From Alphaproteobacteria bacterium (GTDB lineage Bacteria > Pseudomonadota > Alphaproteobacteria > Bin95), in the NCBI GenBank assembly GCA_022825195.1, contig JAJDYL010000143.1:1-33218 (forward strand): a stretch of DNA of 33,218 nucleotides, in the 5' to 3' direction. A program made the position numbers and the translations under genes. This document shows, in pieces, positions 14,792 to 25,398 of this stretch. Within the stretch, counting starts at the first letter, position 1. Every line of letters begins with the position of its first letter. The notes under the pieces were generated by a model. That model saw only the letters and a program-made list of their open reading frames with translations. It was not told the DNA's origin and searched no databases.

Positions 14792-15070
14792 TTAATCGTC
14801 CTTGAACCGTGTCGATCTATCGAGTCGGAAGAGAAGCGCTAATGCAGGACGGGACGCGACAAAAGTCGATTTGGCCTCGTAAACCATGTCTTCATAAGTA
14901 CAGAATTCCAACCAGAAAAGGGGCAGATGGCGCACCGTCAGCCGGTCGGGTACGGCGGCTCTGGGGGGCGCCGCCCATGCGGCTGGCACCGACTGGGTGG
15001 ATGATGGTGGGGCCGGTATCGACTGCGGCCTTTGCCAACCGATACAGCCTCTCCTCGGGTCAGTCTCCAT
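14792..15070 (-). CDS. Unrecognised 92-residue protein between toxin and nuclease genes
   Basis: The open frame fills the gap between the VapC45-like toxin and the SBD-HNH gene. The preferred start is ATG 15070-15068, with AAAGGA about five bases upstream, giving 92 residues. A TTG at 15139, overlapping the toxin gene by 20 bases, would give 115. The N-terminal half is Pro/Ala-rich. The C-terminal half reads more like folded protein (LTVRHLPLFWLEFCTYEDMV, then a basic RLDRSTRFKDD end). No known domain is recognised. The exact fit between neighbours on the same strand, 26 bases before the nuclease gene, supports coding, but it may also be a chance frame. Confidence 0.35.
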   Translation of the reverse strand: METDPRRGCIGWQRPQSIPAPPSSTQSVPAAWAAPPRAAVPDRLTVRHLPLFWLEFCTYEDMVYEAKSTFVASRPALALLFRLDRSTRFKDD

Positions 15071-15119
15071 AGTGGTCCTTTCGTCGAAGACTACCCTGCC
15101 GAAATTATCGAAATCCCGG

Positions 15120-15524
15120 CTAAACGTTAACTGTTTCAAATTTTCCTTTTCCGGACATCCGCCAGCCGACGAGGAAGACGCCGTTGGTCACGCCTCCGGC
15201 ATGGTCGATGATCCGAGGCCACCATTTCACCAGATTGTGGGCCTTGCTCCAGAAACCGTGGTTGCTCCACGCGCTTTTGAGCATGAATGTGACGATGCCG
15301 GTCTGCCGCAAAGCTTTCCTCTCAAGATCGTTTTTTCCTATCCGATCCTGAGTGATTATTGCCCAACCTCCTTCGGACGCCAGTGCCTCGATCCACTCAT
15401 GGTCCGGCGTGTTGGCGGGAAACTTGTTGCGGAGGTGGACGACGCAGTGGCCTTCCGGTGCCGAGAGGGCGTGGAGAGCGGAGGCCAGATGGGGCGACAG
15501 GTTGTTGTCGAAAAGGAATTTCAA
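15120..15524 (-). CDS. VapC45-like PIN-domain toxin (DUF5615/PIN-like)
   Basis: A 134-residue protein with the PIN-like layout of the VapC45/DUF5615 group. MKFLFDNNLSPHLASALHAL supplies the first acidic residue (Asp6). The centre has TPDHEWIEALASEGGWAIITQD with further acidic residues, and GIVTFML follows. These families are putative Mg-dependent ribonucleases that cleave RNA in toxin-antitoxin systems. Length matches Mycobacterium tuberculosis VapC45 (about 138 residues). Translation probably starts at TTG (15524-15522), two bases after the stop of the upstream antitoxin-like gene, so the two are very likely coupled. No ATG alternative exists near this position. Confidence 0.75.
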   Translation of the reverse strand: MKFLFDNNLSPHLASALHALSAPEGHCVVHLRNKFPANTPDHEWIEALASEGGWAIITQDRIGKNDLERKALRQTGIVTFMLKSAWSNHGFWSKAHNLVKWWPRIIDHAGGVTNGVFLVGWRMSGKGKFETVNV

Positions 15525-15526
15525 AC

Positions 15527-16219
15527 TCAGGCCGCAGCCTTCCGCTCGAAACTGATCGCCGCTCGCACCGCCGGTTTGGGCACGTCATACCAACTGGACA
15601 CCTTGTCAACAGAGCCCTCGACCTCGAAGGCGGCGAACAGCACCTCGGTGGGAACGCCGTAATCGGCCAGCACGGGGCGGCCGAAACTGCGCGCGGGATC
15701 GATGACGACTTTCCGGCCTTTTGCCGGATACCAGCGCGCTGCCTGCCCGTCCTCGAACTCGATACCTTCGAACAGGCTTCGTTGCACGATCGGCTTGCTC
15801 ACCCATTGCCGCCTGTTCATGTCCAGGAGACGCTCATTCCGTTCCTCGGCAGCCTCGCCGAAGATGCGATTCCCATCGGTCCGGAAGCGGCGCATCGTAA
15901 ATGGGTGGTTGTCGCGAAAGAGCTCGCATGCGTGGCGCGCGGCGTCGCGGATAACGACCCAGGAGACGCCGTGTCCGCGAAAGGCGTTCACCATCCTGAC
16001 TTCCATCATGTCGAGGAAGCTGAGGCCCACGGTCGTGTCCGTCGCCGGCATATCTGCCTGCCACAAAGGTTCGGAGGCCGCTTCCGCGCCGTCGCGCCCC
16101 CGATATCTGTAGCCGTGAACCCAGCGACGGATTCGTCGAGGGGGCACGGCGACCAGACGGGCGGCTTCGGGAACCGTGTAGAGGCCTACGCCTACCATGC
16201 CCCGGTTGCTCCACTCCAT
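15527..16219 (-). CDS. VapB45-like antitoxin with helix-turn-helix and DUF433 domains
   Basis: A 230-residue protein started at ATG 16219-16217, with AGGAGG five bases upstream; a longer open frame above lacks support. Residues about 8-40 (GLYTVPEAARLVAVPPRRIRRWVHGY) form a MerR-like DNA-binding helix-turn-helix. The middle contains LSFLDMMEVRMVNAFRGHG. The C-terminal part from about 170 (VVIDPARSFGRPVLADYGVPTEVL, then YDVPKPAVRAAI) is a DUF433 domain. This matches the M. tuberculosis VapB45 (Rv2018) type of antitoxin in both length and domain order. It precedes the PIN toxin by two bases, the usual antitoxin-first order, and is expected to repress its own promoter. Confidence 0.75.
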   Translation of the reverse strand: MEWSNRGMVGVGLYTVPEAARLVAVPPRRIRRWVHGYRYRGRDGAEAASEPLWQADMPATDTTVGLSFLDMMEVRMVNAFRGHGVSWVVIRDAARHACELFRDNHPFTMRRFRTDGNRIFGEAAEERNERLLDMNRRQWVSKPIVQRSLFEGIEFEDGQAARWYPAKGRKVVIDPARSFGRPVLADYGVPTEVLFAAFEVEGSVDKVSSWYDVPKPAVRAAISFERKAAA

Positions 16220-16561
16220 GGGATCCTCCTGCTTCGCTTTTACTGGCTTGCCGCGCAATCGGCAAAGGACCCTGAGCGAGATGCGATGGAAGGATTGCAA
16301 AATGCGCCCGCCAACTCCACCCCTTATCATTCCCTGCAGCGGCCGTGACAGGGGTACGGGGCAGGCGTAGCTTGGCTGGAGACTTGGGAGCGGAGAGCAT
16401 GGCATGAGCGAGCAGGCGGCGTTGCGGCGAACCGGGCGGTTGGTGGACCGTGTTCGAGTCGAAACTCCTTTTCGACAAGGATATTCTGGTGCCCGGCCTT
16501 GCCTGCTGATAGGGAGCTTGGAGGCTGCGGTGATGCGAGCCGCTGGAAGGGGGCATTTTCG
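16220..16561. other. Divergent intergenic region between VapB45-like and HNH genes
   Basis: These 342 bases separate two divergent genes. No convincing gene is present; frames here are short and lack ribosome sites. The only clear structure is a pair of overlapping palindromes at 16453-16476, listed separately. No convincing -35/-10 pair could be chosen for either gene. Confidence 0.5.
16453..16476. promoter_or_regulatory. Overlapping TCGA palindromes, candidate operator
   Basis: TTCGA-G-TCGAA (16453-16463) overlaps GTCGAAA-N5-TTTCGAC (16458-16476), so three inverted or repeated TCGA-type half-sites fall within 24 bases. The second palindrome has perfect 7-base arms. It lies about 86 bases before the start of the second HNH gene and about 235 bases from the VapB45-like start. 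A dimeric regulator, possibly the adjacent antitoxin, could bind here. This is inference from symmetry alone. Confidence 0.4.
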
Positions 16562-17482
16562 TTGACCAATCTGGTGCTGCTTCACAAGTCCAGCTCAAAG
16601 TACAATGACCAGCCTGAGAAGCACTACCACTTTCCTAATCGGCCCTATCTGAAGGCCATGAAGGAAGCGGTGGGAGAATGGGTCGTTTATTTCGAGCCGC
16701 AGGGCAAGAGCACGACAACTCTTGGCCGACACGTCTATTTTGCGGCAGCGCGCATTGATTGTATCGACCAAGACCCGGCAGACCCGGATCGTTCTTATGC
16801 CCGGATCACCGACTATCTAGACTTCCCTGAATTGGTGCCGTTTAGGCGTTTGGATGGCACGCATTACGAAAGCAAGCTACAACAACCAGATGGCTCCACG
16901 AATGCGGGGCTTCGACAACGGGCTGTGCGTCGCATTGATACTGCTGACTTTCACTCCATTTGGGATATCGGCTTGAGGGTTCCCGAGAATCTTGTAGTTT
17001 CCGATTTGACAGGTTTGTCGGAGTCAAATTCGTTTTACCGCACAGTTGTACCTCATACAGGGAATCGGAAGGTTCGCGATCCATTGTTCAGGGCTGCTGT
17101 TTTGCGAACTTATGACTCTTGCTGTGCCTTTACAGATCTTAGAATCCTGAACGGCGGCAACCGAGCGGAAGTCGATGCTGCGCATATCGTGCCGGTAGGT
17201 CATAACCATCAGGGTAACGATAGTGTCCGCAATGGGCTTGCGTTGTCGAAGACTATGCACTGGCTATTTGACCGTGGGATACTTGCCGTCGGCGACGATT
17301 ATCGAATTATGGAATCTCCAGGACGTTTACCCGACAAGATTAGGCCGCTCTTTCGCCCGAGTGGAATGATTCGTGTGCCCAAGATTCCAGGAGAGCAGCC
17401 AAATCCCGAATATCTGCGATATCACCGCCAAATGTTTGAAGATGACTACGGACGGTTCGAACCTCTTGCACTTACTGAATAA
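16562..17482 (+). CDS. HNH endonuclease, probable modification-dependent restriction type
   Basis: About 306 residues if started at TTG 16562, with GGAAGGGGG 9-14 bases upstream; no ATG is available at a sensible position. The N-terminal half (LVLLHKSSSKYNDQPEKHYH, FPNRPYL, then EWVVYFEP and HVYFAAARID) resembles a PUA/EVE-like or base-recognition domain that precedes HNH in this protein type. The C-terminal half is an HNH_2-type nuclease: CAFTDLRI, DAAHIVP at 205-211, NGLALSKTMHWLFDRG at 224-239. The family is thought to cut DNA, probably invading or modified DNA, but specificity is unknown. Base composition is clearly atypical (27 of 60 G+C at 17101-17160 against 41 of 60 at 22201-22260), indicating horizontal acquisition. 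Confidence 0.8.
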   Translation: MTNLVLLHKSSSKYNDQPEKHYHFPNRPYLKAMKEAVGEWVVYFEPQGKSTTTLGRHVYFAAARIDCIDQDPADPDRSYARITDYLDFPELVPFRRLDGTHYESKLQQPDGSTNAGLRQRAVRRIDTADFHSIWDIGLRVPENLVVSDLTGLSESNSFYRTVVPHTGNRKVRDPLFRAAVLRTYDSCCAFTDLRILNGGNRAEVDAAHIVPVGHNHQGNDSVRNGLALSKTMHWLFDRGILAVGDDYRIMESPGRLPDKIRPLFRPSGMIRVPKIPGEQPNPEYLRYHRQMFEDDYGRFEPLALTE

Positions 17483-17583
17483 ACAGTGGCCTTCTCACCC
17501 TATCCTGCCGCCGATACAGTGCGCGGACGGGACAGCGTCGGGACGCCCTTGCCATTCAGCCGCACGATTTCCAAAGTCGGGCC

Positions 17584-17823
17584 ATGTTCGAATCGGCCGA
17601 CACGATTCCGATTCTGCTCGCCATCGTCGGCGTCGGCGGCGTTCTTGCCGGCATGGCGTGGCGCATGGCCGCGCGCCTCGACAGGCGCATAACCGAGGAC
17701 AGGCGCGCCGCCGATGCGGACCGCCGCGCGTTCCAGCGCGCCATGGACGACTTCCGGGCCGAGATGCAGCGCCTCGCCGAGCGGCAGTCCCGCGTCGAAG
17801 GGCGGTTCGACGCCGCCGGATAG
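17584..17823 (+). CDS. Small membrane-anchored coiled-coil protein
   Basis: A 79-residue protein with one N-terminal transmembrane segment (IPILLAIVGVGGVLAGMAW) followed by a highly charged Arg/Glu/Asp-rich helix (about 28-75) likely to form a coiled coil in the cytoplasm. No catalytic motif and no named family are recognised. The composition returns to high GC, so it probably belongs to the core side of the island boundary. It lies about 100 bases after the second HNH gene and converges with the GMC oxidoreductase gene. The start ATG is preceded by GTCGGG, a weak ribosome site. Confidence 0.6.
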   Translation: MFESADTIPILLAIVGVGGVLAGMAWRMAARLDRRITEDRRAADADRRAFQRAMDDFRAEMQRLAERQSRVEGRFDAAG

Positions 17824-17872
17824 TTGCGGACGCGACGCGGGGCTCCCGGCCCCGGTTTTGCTTGCCCCCGTA

Positions 17873-19489
17873 CTATCCCCGCGCGTCCTCCAGCGCCATG
17901 GCCGCGCCTTTTTCGGCGATCATGATGGTGGGGCTGTTGGTGTTGCCGGAGGTGATCGCGGGCATGACCGAGGCGTCGATGACGCGGAGGTTCTCCAGCC
18001 CGTGGACCTTCAGCCGGTCGGAGACGACCGCCTCGCTGTCGCTGCCCATCCTGCAGGTGCCGACCGGGTGGTAGGTGGTGGTGCCGAGGTCGGCGGTGGC
18101 TTGGGCCAGTTCCTCGTCGGACAGGAATGAGGGGCCGGGCACGAACTCCTCCGGCGCATAGGGCGCCAGCGACGGCGCGGCGGCGATGCGCCGGGTCAGC
18201 CTCACCATGTCGATCGCCACCTGCCGGTCGCCCGGCGTGGAGAGGTAGTTGGGCCGGATCGCGGGCGGCTCCTCCGGGTCCGGCGACTTCAGCGTCACCC
18301 ACCCCCGGCTCTCCGGCCGGAGGTTGCAGGGCGAGGCGGTGAAGGCCGGGAAGGTGTGCAGCGGCTCGCCGAACCGGTCGAGCGAGAGCGGCTGCACGTG
18401 GTATTGCACATTGGCGGTCTCGCGCGAAGGATCGGACTTGGCGAACGCGCCCAGCTGGCTCGGCGCCATGGTGAGCGGCCCGCGCCGGAACAGGATGTAT
18501 TCCAGCCCCATGCCGAGCCGGCCCCAGAGGCTGTTGGCGCGCCGGTTGAGCGTCTCCACGCCGGAGACCCGGAACGCCATGCGGATCTGCATGTGGTCCT
18601 GGAGGTTGCCGCCGACGCCCGGAAGCTCGCGGCGCACCGCCACGCCCTTCTCCTGCAAGAGCGCGCCCGGCCCGACGCCGGAGACCTGCAGCAGATGCGG
18701 CGAGCCGATGGCGCCCGCCGCCAGGACGAGCTCGCCCGCGACCTCCGCCCGCTCGCCCCGCCCGTTGCGGCGGAATTCGACGGCGCTTGCGCGCGGGCCG
18801 TCGAAGAGGATGCGCCGCGCGCGGGCGCCGGTCAGCACGGTCAGGTTGGGGCGCTTCTCCGCCGGCCGCAGGAAGCCGCGCGCGGTGTTCCAGCGGGTGC
18901 CGCGGCGCTGGTTGACGACGAACCTGCCGGTGCCCTCATTGTCGCCGTCGTTGAAGTCGGGCGTCGGGTGCAGGCCGATATCGGCGCAGGCGCGCTGGAA
19001 GGCGTCGAGGATTTCCCAGCCGGTGCGGGGCTCTTCCACCCGCCACTCGCCGCCCGTGCCGTGGAACGCGTCCGGCGGCCCGAAATGATATTCCGACTTC
19101 CTGAACCAGGGCAGCACGTCATCCCAGGACCAGCCGCGGTTGCCCATCTGCGCCCAGCCGTCATAGTCGCGGGCCTGGCCGCGCATGTAGACCATGCCGT
19201 TGATCGACGAGGAGCCGCCGAGACCCCGGCCGCGCGGATAGGGAACCGTGCGCCCGTTCAGGCCGGGCTCCGCCTCGGTGGCGAAGCACCAGTCGGTGCG
19301 CGGGTTGTTCTGGGTGTAGAGGTAGCCGACCGGGATCCGGATCCAGATATAGTTGTCCCGGCCGCCGGCCTCCAGCAGCAGCACCCGGTTGCGCGCATCC
19401 TCCGAGAGCCGGTTCGCCAGCACGCACCCCGCCGAGCCCCCGCCCACGACGACATAGTCGAAGCTGCCGACGCTGGCGGTGTCGCTCAC
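17873..19489 (-). CDS. GMC-family FAD oxidoreductase (choline/alcohol dehydrogenase-like)
   Basis: A 538-residue glucose-methanol-choline family flavoprotein. It has the FAD-binding VVVGGGSAGCVLANRLSE at about 13-30 and the first GMC signature PRGRGLGGSSSINGMVYMRG at about 85-105. The second signature, GAIGSPHLLQVSGVGP, lies near residue 264. Catalytic residues are His474 (HPVGTCRMG) and Asn518 (NTNSPTIMIAEK). Such enzymes oxidise primary alcohols, choline-like compounds or polyethylene glycols, and the substrate here is unknown. The gene lies 54 bases downstream of tldD on the same strand, but the two functions are not obviously linked. Confidence 0.9.
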   Translation of the reverse strand: MSDTASVGSFDYVVVGGGSAGCVLANRLSEDARNRVLLLEAGGRDNYIWIRIPVGYLYTQNNPRTDWCFATEAEPGLNGRTVPYPRGRGLGGSSSINGMVYMRGQARDYDGWAQMGNRGWSWDDVLPWFRKSEYHFGPPDAFHGTGGEWRVEEPRTGWEILDAFQRACADIGLHPTPDFNDGDNEGTGRFVVNQRRGTRWNTARGFLRPAEKRPNLTVLTGARARRILFDGPRASAVEFRRNGRGERAEVAGELVLAAGAIGSPHLLQVSGVGPGALLQEKGVAVRRELPGVGGNLQDHMQIRMAFRVSGVETLNRRANSLWGRLGMGLEYILFRRGPLTMAPSQLGAFAKSDPSRETANVQYHVQPLSLDRFGEPLHTFPAFTASPCNLRPESRGWVTLKSPDPEEPPAIRPNYLSTPGDRQVAIDMVRLTRRIAAAPSLAPYAPEEFVPGPSFLSDEELAQATADLGTTTYHPVGTCRMGSDSEAVVSDRLKVHGLENLRVIDASVMPAITSGNTNSPTIMIAEKGAAMALEDARG

Positions 19490-19543
19490 GAGACAGGTCC
19501 TTCAGGCGGCGGACAGGCGCGGACGGTCTCCGCCATCCCCCCG

Positions 19544-21013
19544 TCACCCCGCCATGCCGCCGACGGTCATGGCGTCGATGCGCAGCGTGGGCTGGCCGAC
19601 GCCGACGGGGACGGACTGGCCGGCCTTGCCGCAGGTGCCGATGCCGTTGTCGAGCGCGAGGTCGCTGCCGATCATGGCGACGCGGGTGAGCGCGTCCGGG
19701 CCGTTGCCGATGAGCGTCGCGCCGCGCACCGGGGCCGTCACCTTGCCGCCCTCTATCAGGTAGGCCTCGGTCGCGTTGAACACGAACTTGCCGCTGGTCA
19801 CGTCCACCTGCCCGCCGCCGAACTGGACCGCGTAGAGGCCGTTCTCCACCGAGGCGATCACCTCCTCCGGCTCGCGGCCGCCGGCCAGCATGAAGGTGTT
19901 GGTCATGCGCGGCAGCGGCGCGTGCGCAAAGGACTCGCGCCGGCCGTTGCCGGTCGGCGCCACGCCCATCAGCCGGGCGTTCAGCCGGTCCTGCAGGAAG
20001 CCCTTGAGGATGCCGTCCTCGATCAGCACGTTGCGGGCGGTCGGCGTGCCCTCGTCATCGACGGTGAGCGAGCCGCGCCGGTCCTCCAGCCCGCCATCGT
20101 CCACCACGGTCACGCCCGGCGCGGCCACCCGCTCGCCGATGAGCCCGGCAAAGGCGCTCGTGCCCTTGCGGTTGAAGTCGCCCTCGAGCCCGTGGCCGAC
20201 CGCCTCGTGCAGCAGCACGCCGGGCCAGCCGGGGCCCAGCACGACGGTCATCTCGCCGGCCGGCGCGGGGCGCGCATCGATCTTGACCAGCGCCTGGCGG
20301 AGCGCCTCGTCCACCTGCGCCTTCCAGGCCTCCTCCTCCAGGAAGGCCGCAAAGCCGACCCGGCCGCCGCAGCCGTGGCTGCCGGTCTCCACCCTTCCGT
20401 CCGGCGCGCCGACCGCGATCTGCACGCTGACATGCACCAGCGGGCGGATGTCCGCCGCCGCCTCGCCGCCGGCGCGCTGGATGCGCACCGCCTGCCAGGT
20501 GCCCGCCAGCGAGGCCGTCACCTGCACCACGCGCGGGTCGGCGGCGCGCGCATAGGCGTCGATGCGGCCGAGCAGCGCCGCCTTTTCGGCGAAATCCGGG
20601 CCGTCCAGCGGGTTCTCCGGGCCGTAGAGCCGCCGGTTGGCCGTTGCCGGCGGCAGCGCCAGCGTGCCGCCATGCCCCGAGGAGACCGCCCGCACCGCCT
20701 CGGCCGCGCGGCGGAGCGCCGGCTCGTCCAGGCTCGCCGCGTGGGCGTAGCCGGTGGTCTCGCCGGCCACGGCGCGCAGCCCGAAGCCCTGGGAGATGTC
20801 GTAGGTGGCGCCGGCGAGCCGGCCGTCGTCGAGCGTCAGGCCCTCCGAGACCGCATATTGCAGGTAGAGTTCGCCGTCGTCCGCGCCGCCCAGCGCGCCG
20901 TCGAGAATGCGTTCGGCGGCGGCCCGGTCGAGGCGCGCGCGCTCGAAGAAGACGGTCTCGGTTTCCTCGAGCGCTGCGGGGCGGGGGAGGGCGGCGGAAT
21001 CGGCGGAAGTCAT
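19544..21013 (-). CDS. tldD: Metallopeptidase TldD
   Basis: A 489-residue TldD. With TldE/PmbA it forms a zinc-dependent protease that digests unfolded peptides and matures some ribosomally made peptides such as microcin B17. The zinc site is HEAVGH at 269-274 followed by GLEGDFNRKG, and the family's conserved Cys (GTCGK, Cys461) is near the C-terminus. N-terminal residues are typical of the TldD branch. PmbA is not in this window. In Alphaproteobacteria tldD is commonly found facing the coxB-coxA operon, as here, with a 183-base divergent region between them. Confidence 0.93.
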   Translation of the reverse strand: MTSADSAALPRPAALEETETVFFERARLDRAAAERILDGALGGADDGELYLQYAVSEGLTLDDGRLAGATYDISQGFGLRAVAGETTGYAHAASLDEPALRRAAEAVRAVSSGHGGTLALPPATANRRLYGPENPLDGPDFAEKAALLGRIDAYARAADPRVVQVTASLAGTWQAVRIQRAGGEAAADIRPLVHVSVQIAVGAPDGRVETGSHGCGGRVGFAAFLEEEAWKAQVDEALRQALVKIDARPAPAGEMTVVLGPGWPGVLLHEAVGHGLEGDFNRKGTSAFAGLIGERVAAPGVTVVDDGGLEDRRGSLTVDDEGTPTARNVLIEDGILKGFLQDRLNARLMGVAPTGNGRRESFAHAPLPRMTNTFMLAGGREPEEVIASVENGLYAVQFGGGQVDVTSGKFVFNATEAYLIEGGKVTAPVRGATLIGNGPDALTRVAMIGSDLALDNGIGTCGKAGQSVPVGVGQPTLRIDAMTVGGMAG

Positions 21014-21196
21014 GGGGCTGGCGGCGCTCCTGCGGCGGGGTGCGGAAGGCGGAGTCTACAGCAGGGCGGGAAAACTTGGGACAACGGGTCGCATAAAACG
21101 CAGGCGCTGCCGCTTTTATTGTCGAGGCGGTCTCTACAAGGCCTGCAATCCGGGCTATGACAGGCCCCAGTCGAGGACGTTCGAGGACCATCGGCC

Positions 21197-23694
<2,498 letters not shown>

Positions 23695-23706
23695 CGCCCG
23701 TCCCCG

Positions 23707-24642
23707 ATGCCCGCAGCGCCGGAGGTTCTAGCCGTACCCGTGAGCGACGCGTCCACCGCAGGAACCGCCGGTTTCGCGCCATCCGCCAGCGTCGGCGACT
23801 ATCTGGCGCTGCTGAAGCCGCGCGTCATGTCGCTGGTCGTGTTCACCGGGCTGGTGGGCATGGCGATCGCGCCGGGCTCGCTGCACCCGCTGCTGGCGGC
23901 TGTCGCCGTGCTGTGCATCGCGGCCGGAGCCGGCGCATCGGGCGCGGTGAACATGTGGTACGACCGCGATATCGACGCGGTGATGGAGCGCACGCGCGCC
24001 CGTCCGCTGCCGCAGGGCCGCATCGAGCCGGACGACGCGCTCGCCTTCGGCATCCTGTTGTCCGCGGGCGCGGTCGGCATGATGGGCCTCGCCGTCAACT
24101 GGCTCGCCGCCGGCCTGCTGGCGCTCACCATCGCCTTCTATGTCTTCGTCTACACCATCTGGCTCAAGCGCCGGACGCCGCAGAACATCGTGATCGGCGG
24201 CGCGGCCGGGGCGATTCCGCCGGTCATCGGCTGGGCCGCGGTCACGGGCGAGCTTGCGCTGACGCCGCTCTGCCTGTTCGCCATCGTGTTCGTGTGGACG
24301 CCGCCGCATTTCTGGGCGCTCGCGCTCACGCGCTCCGGCGACTACGCCGCGGCCGGCGTGCCCATGCTGCCGGTGACCGCCGGCGCGAAGGAGACCCGGC
24401 GGCAGATCGTGATCTACAGCGCGGTGCTGGCCCCGCTCGGGCTCGCGCCCGTGGCGGCGGGCGGGCTCGGCTGGCTCTACGGCGCTGCGGCGGCGGTGCT
24501 GGGCGCCGAGTTCCTGCGCCGCGCATTCGCCGTCTGGCGGCGCGCGGACGATGCGAGCGCGCGCTCGCTGTTCGGTTTCTCGCTCGTCTATCTGGCGGCG
24601 CTGTTCTTTGCCATGCTCGCAGACCGGGCCCTGGGGCTATGA
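23707..24642 (+). CDS. ctaB: Protoheme IX farnesyltransferase
   Basis: A 311-residue membrane UbiA-family prenyltransferase that attaches a farnesyl group to heme b to give heme O, the precursor of heme A for this oxidase. The first Asp-rich site is [20 protein letters not shown] and the second region is [17 protein letters not shown], both typical of CtaB. About nine hydrophobic segments are visible. The start is taken at ATG 23707. A GTG at 23740 is an in-frame alternative closer to the conserved part. The next reading frame begins directly after the TGA. Confidence 0.93.
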   Translation: MPAAPEVLAVPVSDASTAGTAGFAPSASVGDYLALLKPRVMSLVVFTGLVGMAIAPGSLHPLLAAVAVLCIAAGAGASGAVNMWYDRDIDAVMERTRARPLPQGRIEPDDALAFGILLSAGAVGMMGLAVNWLAAGLLALTIAFYVFVYTIWLKRRTPQNIVIGGAAGAIPPVIGWAAVTGELALTPLCLFAIVFVWTPPHFWALALTRSGDYAAAGVPMLPVTAGAKETRRQIVIYSAVLAPLGLAPVAAGGLGWLYGAAAAVLGAEFLRRAFAVWRRADDASARSLFGFSLVYLAALFFAMLADRALGL

Positions 24643-24765
24643 ATGGCGGAACTTACGGAAAGAGAACGCCGCCGGCGCTTCAAGAACCGCGTGCTGCTGG
24701 TTGTGCTGCTCGCCTTCGTCGTCATCGTCTATGCGGTGAGCGTGGTGCGGATGGGAGGCGGCTGA
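24643..24765 (+). CDS. coxF: CoxF-like small membrane protein of the oxidase operon
   Basis: A 40-residue frame directly adjoining the ctaB stop (ATG at 24643-24645) and ending three bases before ctaG. It has a basic N-terminus (ELTERERRRRFKNR) and one transmembrane helix (VLLVVLLAFVVIVYAVSVV). Alphaproteobacterial oxidase operons often carry such a tiny gene, called coxF, between ctaB and ctaG. Its precise role, probably in assembly, is not settled. Position and topology support the call better than sequence, since so short a protein has little signature. Confidence 0.75.
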   Translation: MAELTERERRRRFKNRVLLVVLLAFVVIVYAVSVVRMGGG

Positions 24766-24768
24766 GCC

Positions 24769-25398
24769 ATGGCTGACCGCCAGCGCAACCGACGCATGGC
24801 CGTCCTGCTGGTGGCCGTCCCGGTCGCGATGGGCGCCCTCGCCTGGGCGTCGGTCCCGCTCTACCGGTTGTTCTGCCAGGTCACCGGCTTCGGCGGCACC
24901 CCCGGCATAGCGGCGGAAGCGCCGCAGGCGGCGGCGGATGCGCCCAGCATCGAAATCCGTTTCAACGCCGATATCGCGCCCGACCTCGACTGGCGCTTCG
25001 GCCCGGTCGAGCGGGCCGTCACGGTCCGGCTGGGCGAGCCGGCTCTCGCCTTCTACCGCGCGGAGAACCTGGGCGACGAACCCGTGACCGGCGCGGCGAC
25101 CTTCAATGTCACGCCGCTCAAGGCGGGTGCCTATTTCAGCAAGATCGACTGCTTCTGCTTCACGGAGCAGCGGCTGGGTCCGGGCGAGAGCGCCGACATG
25201 CCGGTCTCGTTCTTCGTCGAACCCGAAATCGCGACGGACCCGAATGTCCGCGATGTCGGGACGATCACGTTGTCCTACACATTCTTCAGAACGGAAGACG
25301 AGAGCGCCGACAGCGCGGCGCCCCAGGCACAACAGGCCGACGCGGCGGTGCGGGAGCAAGCCGCCGCGACCGAACGGGAGCAGATCCATGGCGGATAG
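24769..25398 (+). CDS. ctaG: Cytochrome c oxidase assembly protein CtaG/Cox11
   Basis: A 209-residue copper chaperone that delivers copper to the CuB site of subunit I. It has a single N-terminal membrane helix (about 8-30), the conserved PLYRLFCQVTGFGGTPG just after it, and the periplasmic immunoglobulin-like domain carrying the copper-binding CFCF (Cys128 and Cys130). The C-terminal 20 residues are Ala/Gln/Glu-rich and add to the usual length. The 3' end overlaps the coxC start by 11 bases. Confidence 0.94.
   Translation: MADRQRNRRMAVLLVAVPVAMGALAWASVPLYRLFCQVTGFGGTPGIAAEAPQAAADAPSIEIRFNADIAPDLDWRFGPVERAVTVRLGEPALAFYRAENLGDEPVTGAATFNVTPLKAGAYFSKIDCFCFTEQRLGPGESADMPVSFFVEPEIATDPNVRDVGTITLSYTFFRTEDESADSAAPQAQQADAAVREQAAATEREQIHGG

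Noticed and set aside
18356..21160. 934-residue plus-strand open frame
   Set aside because: It crosses the GMC and tldD genes on the opposite strand; both of those have intact catalytic motifs.
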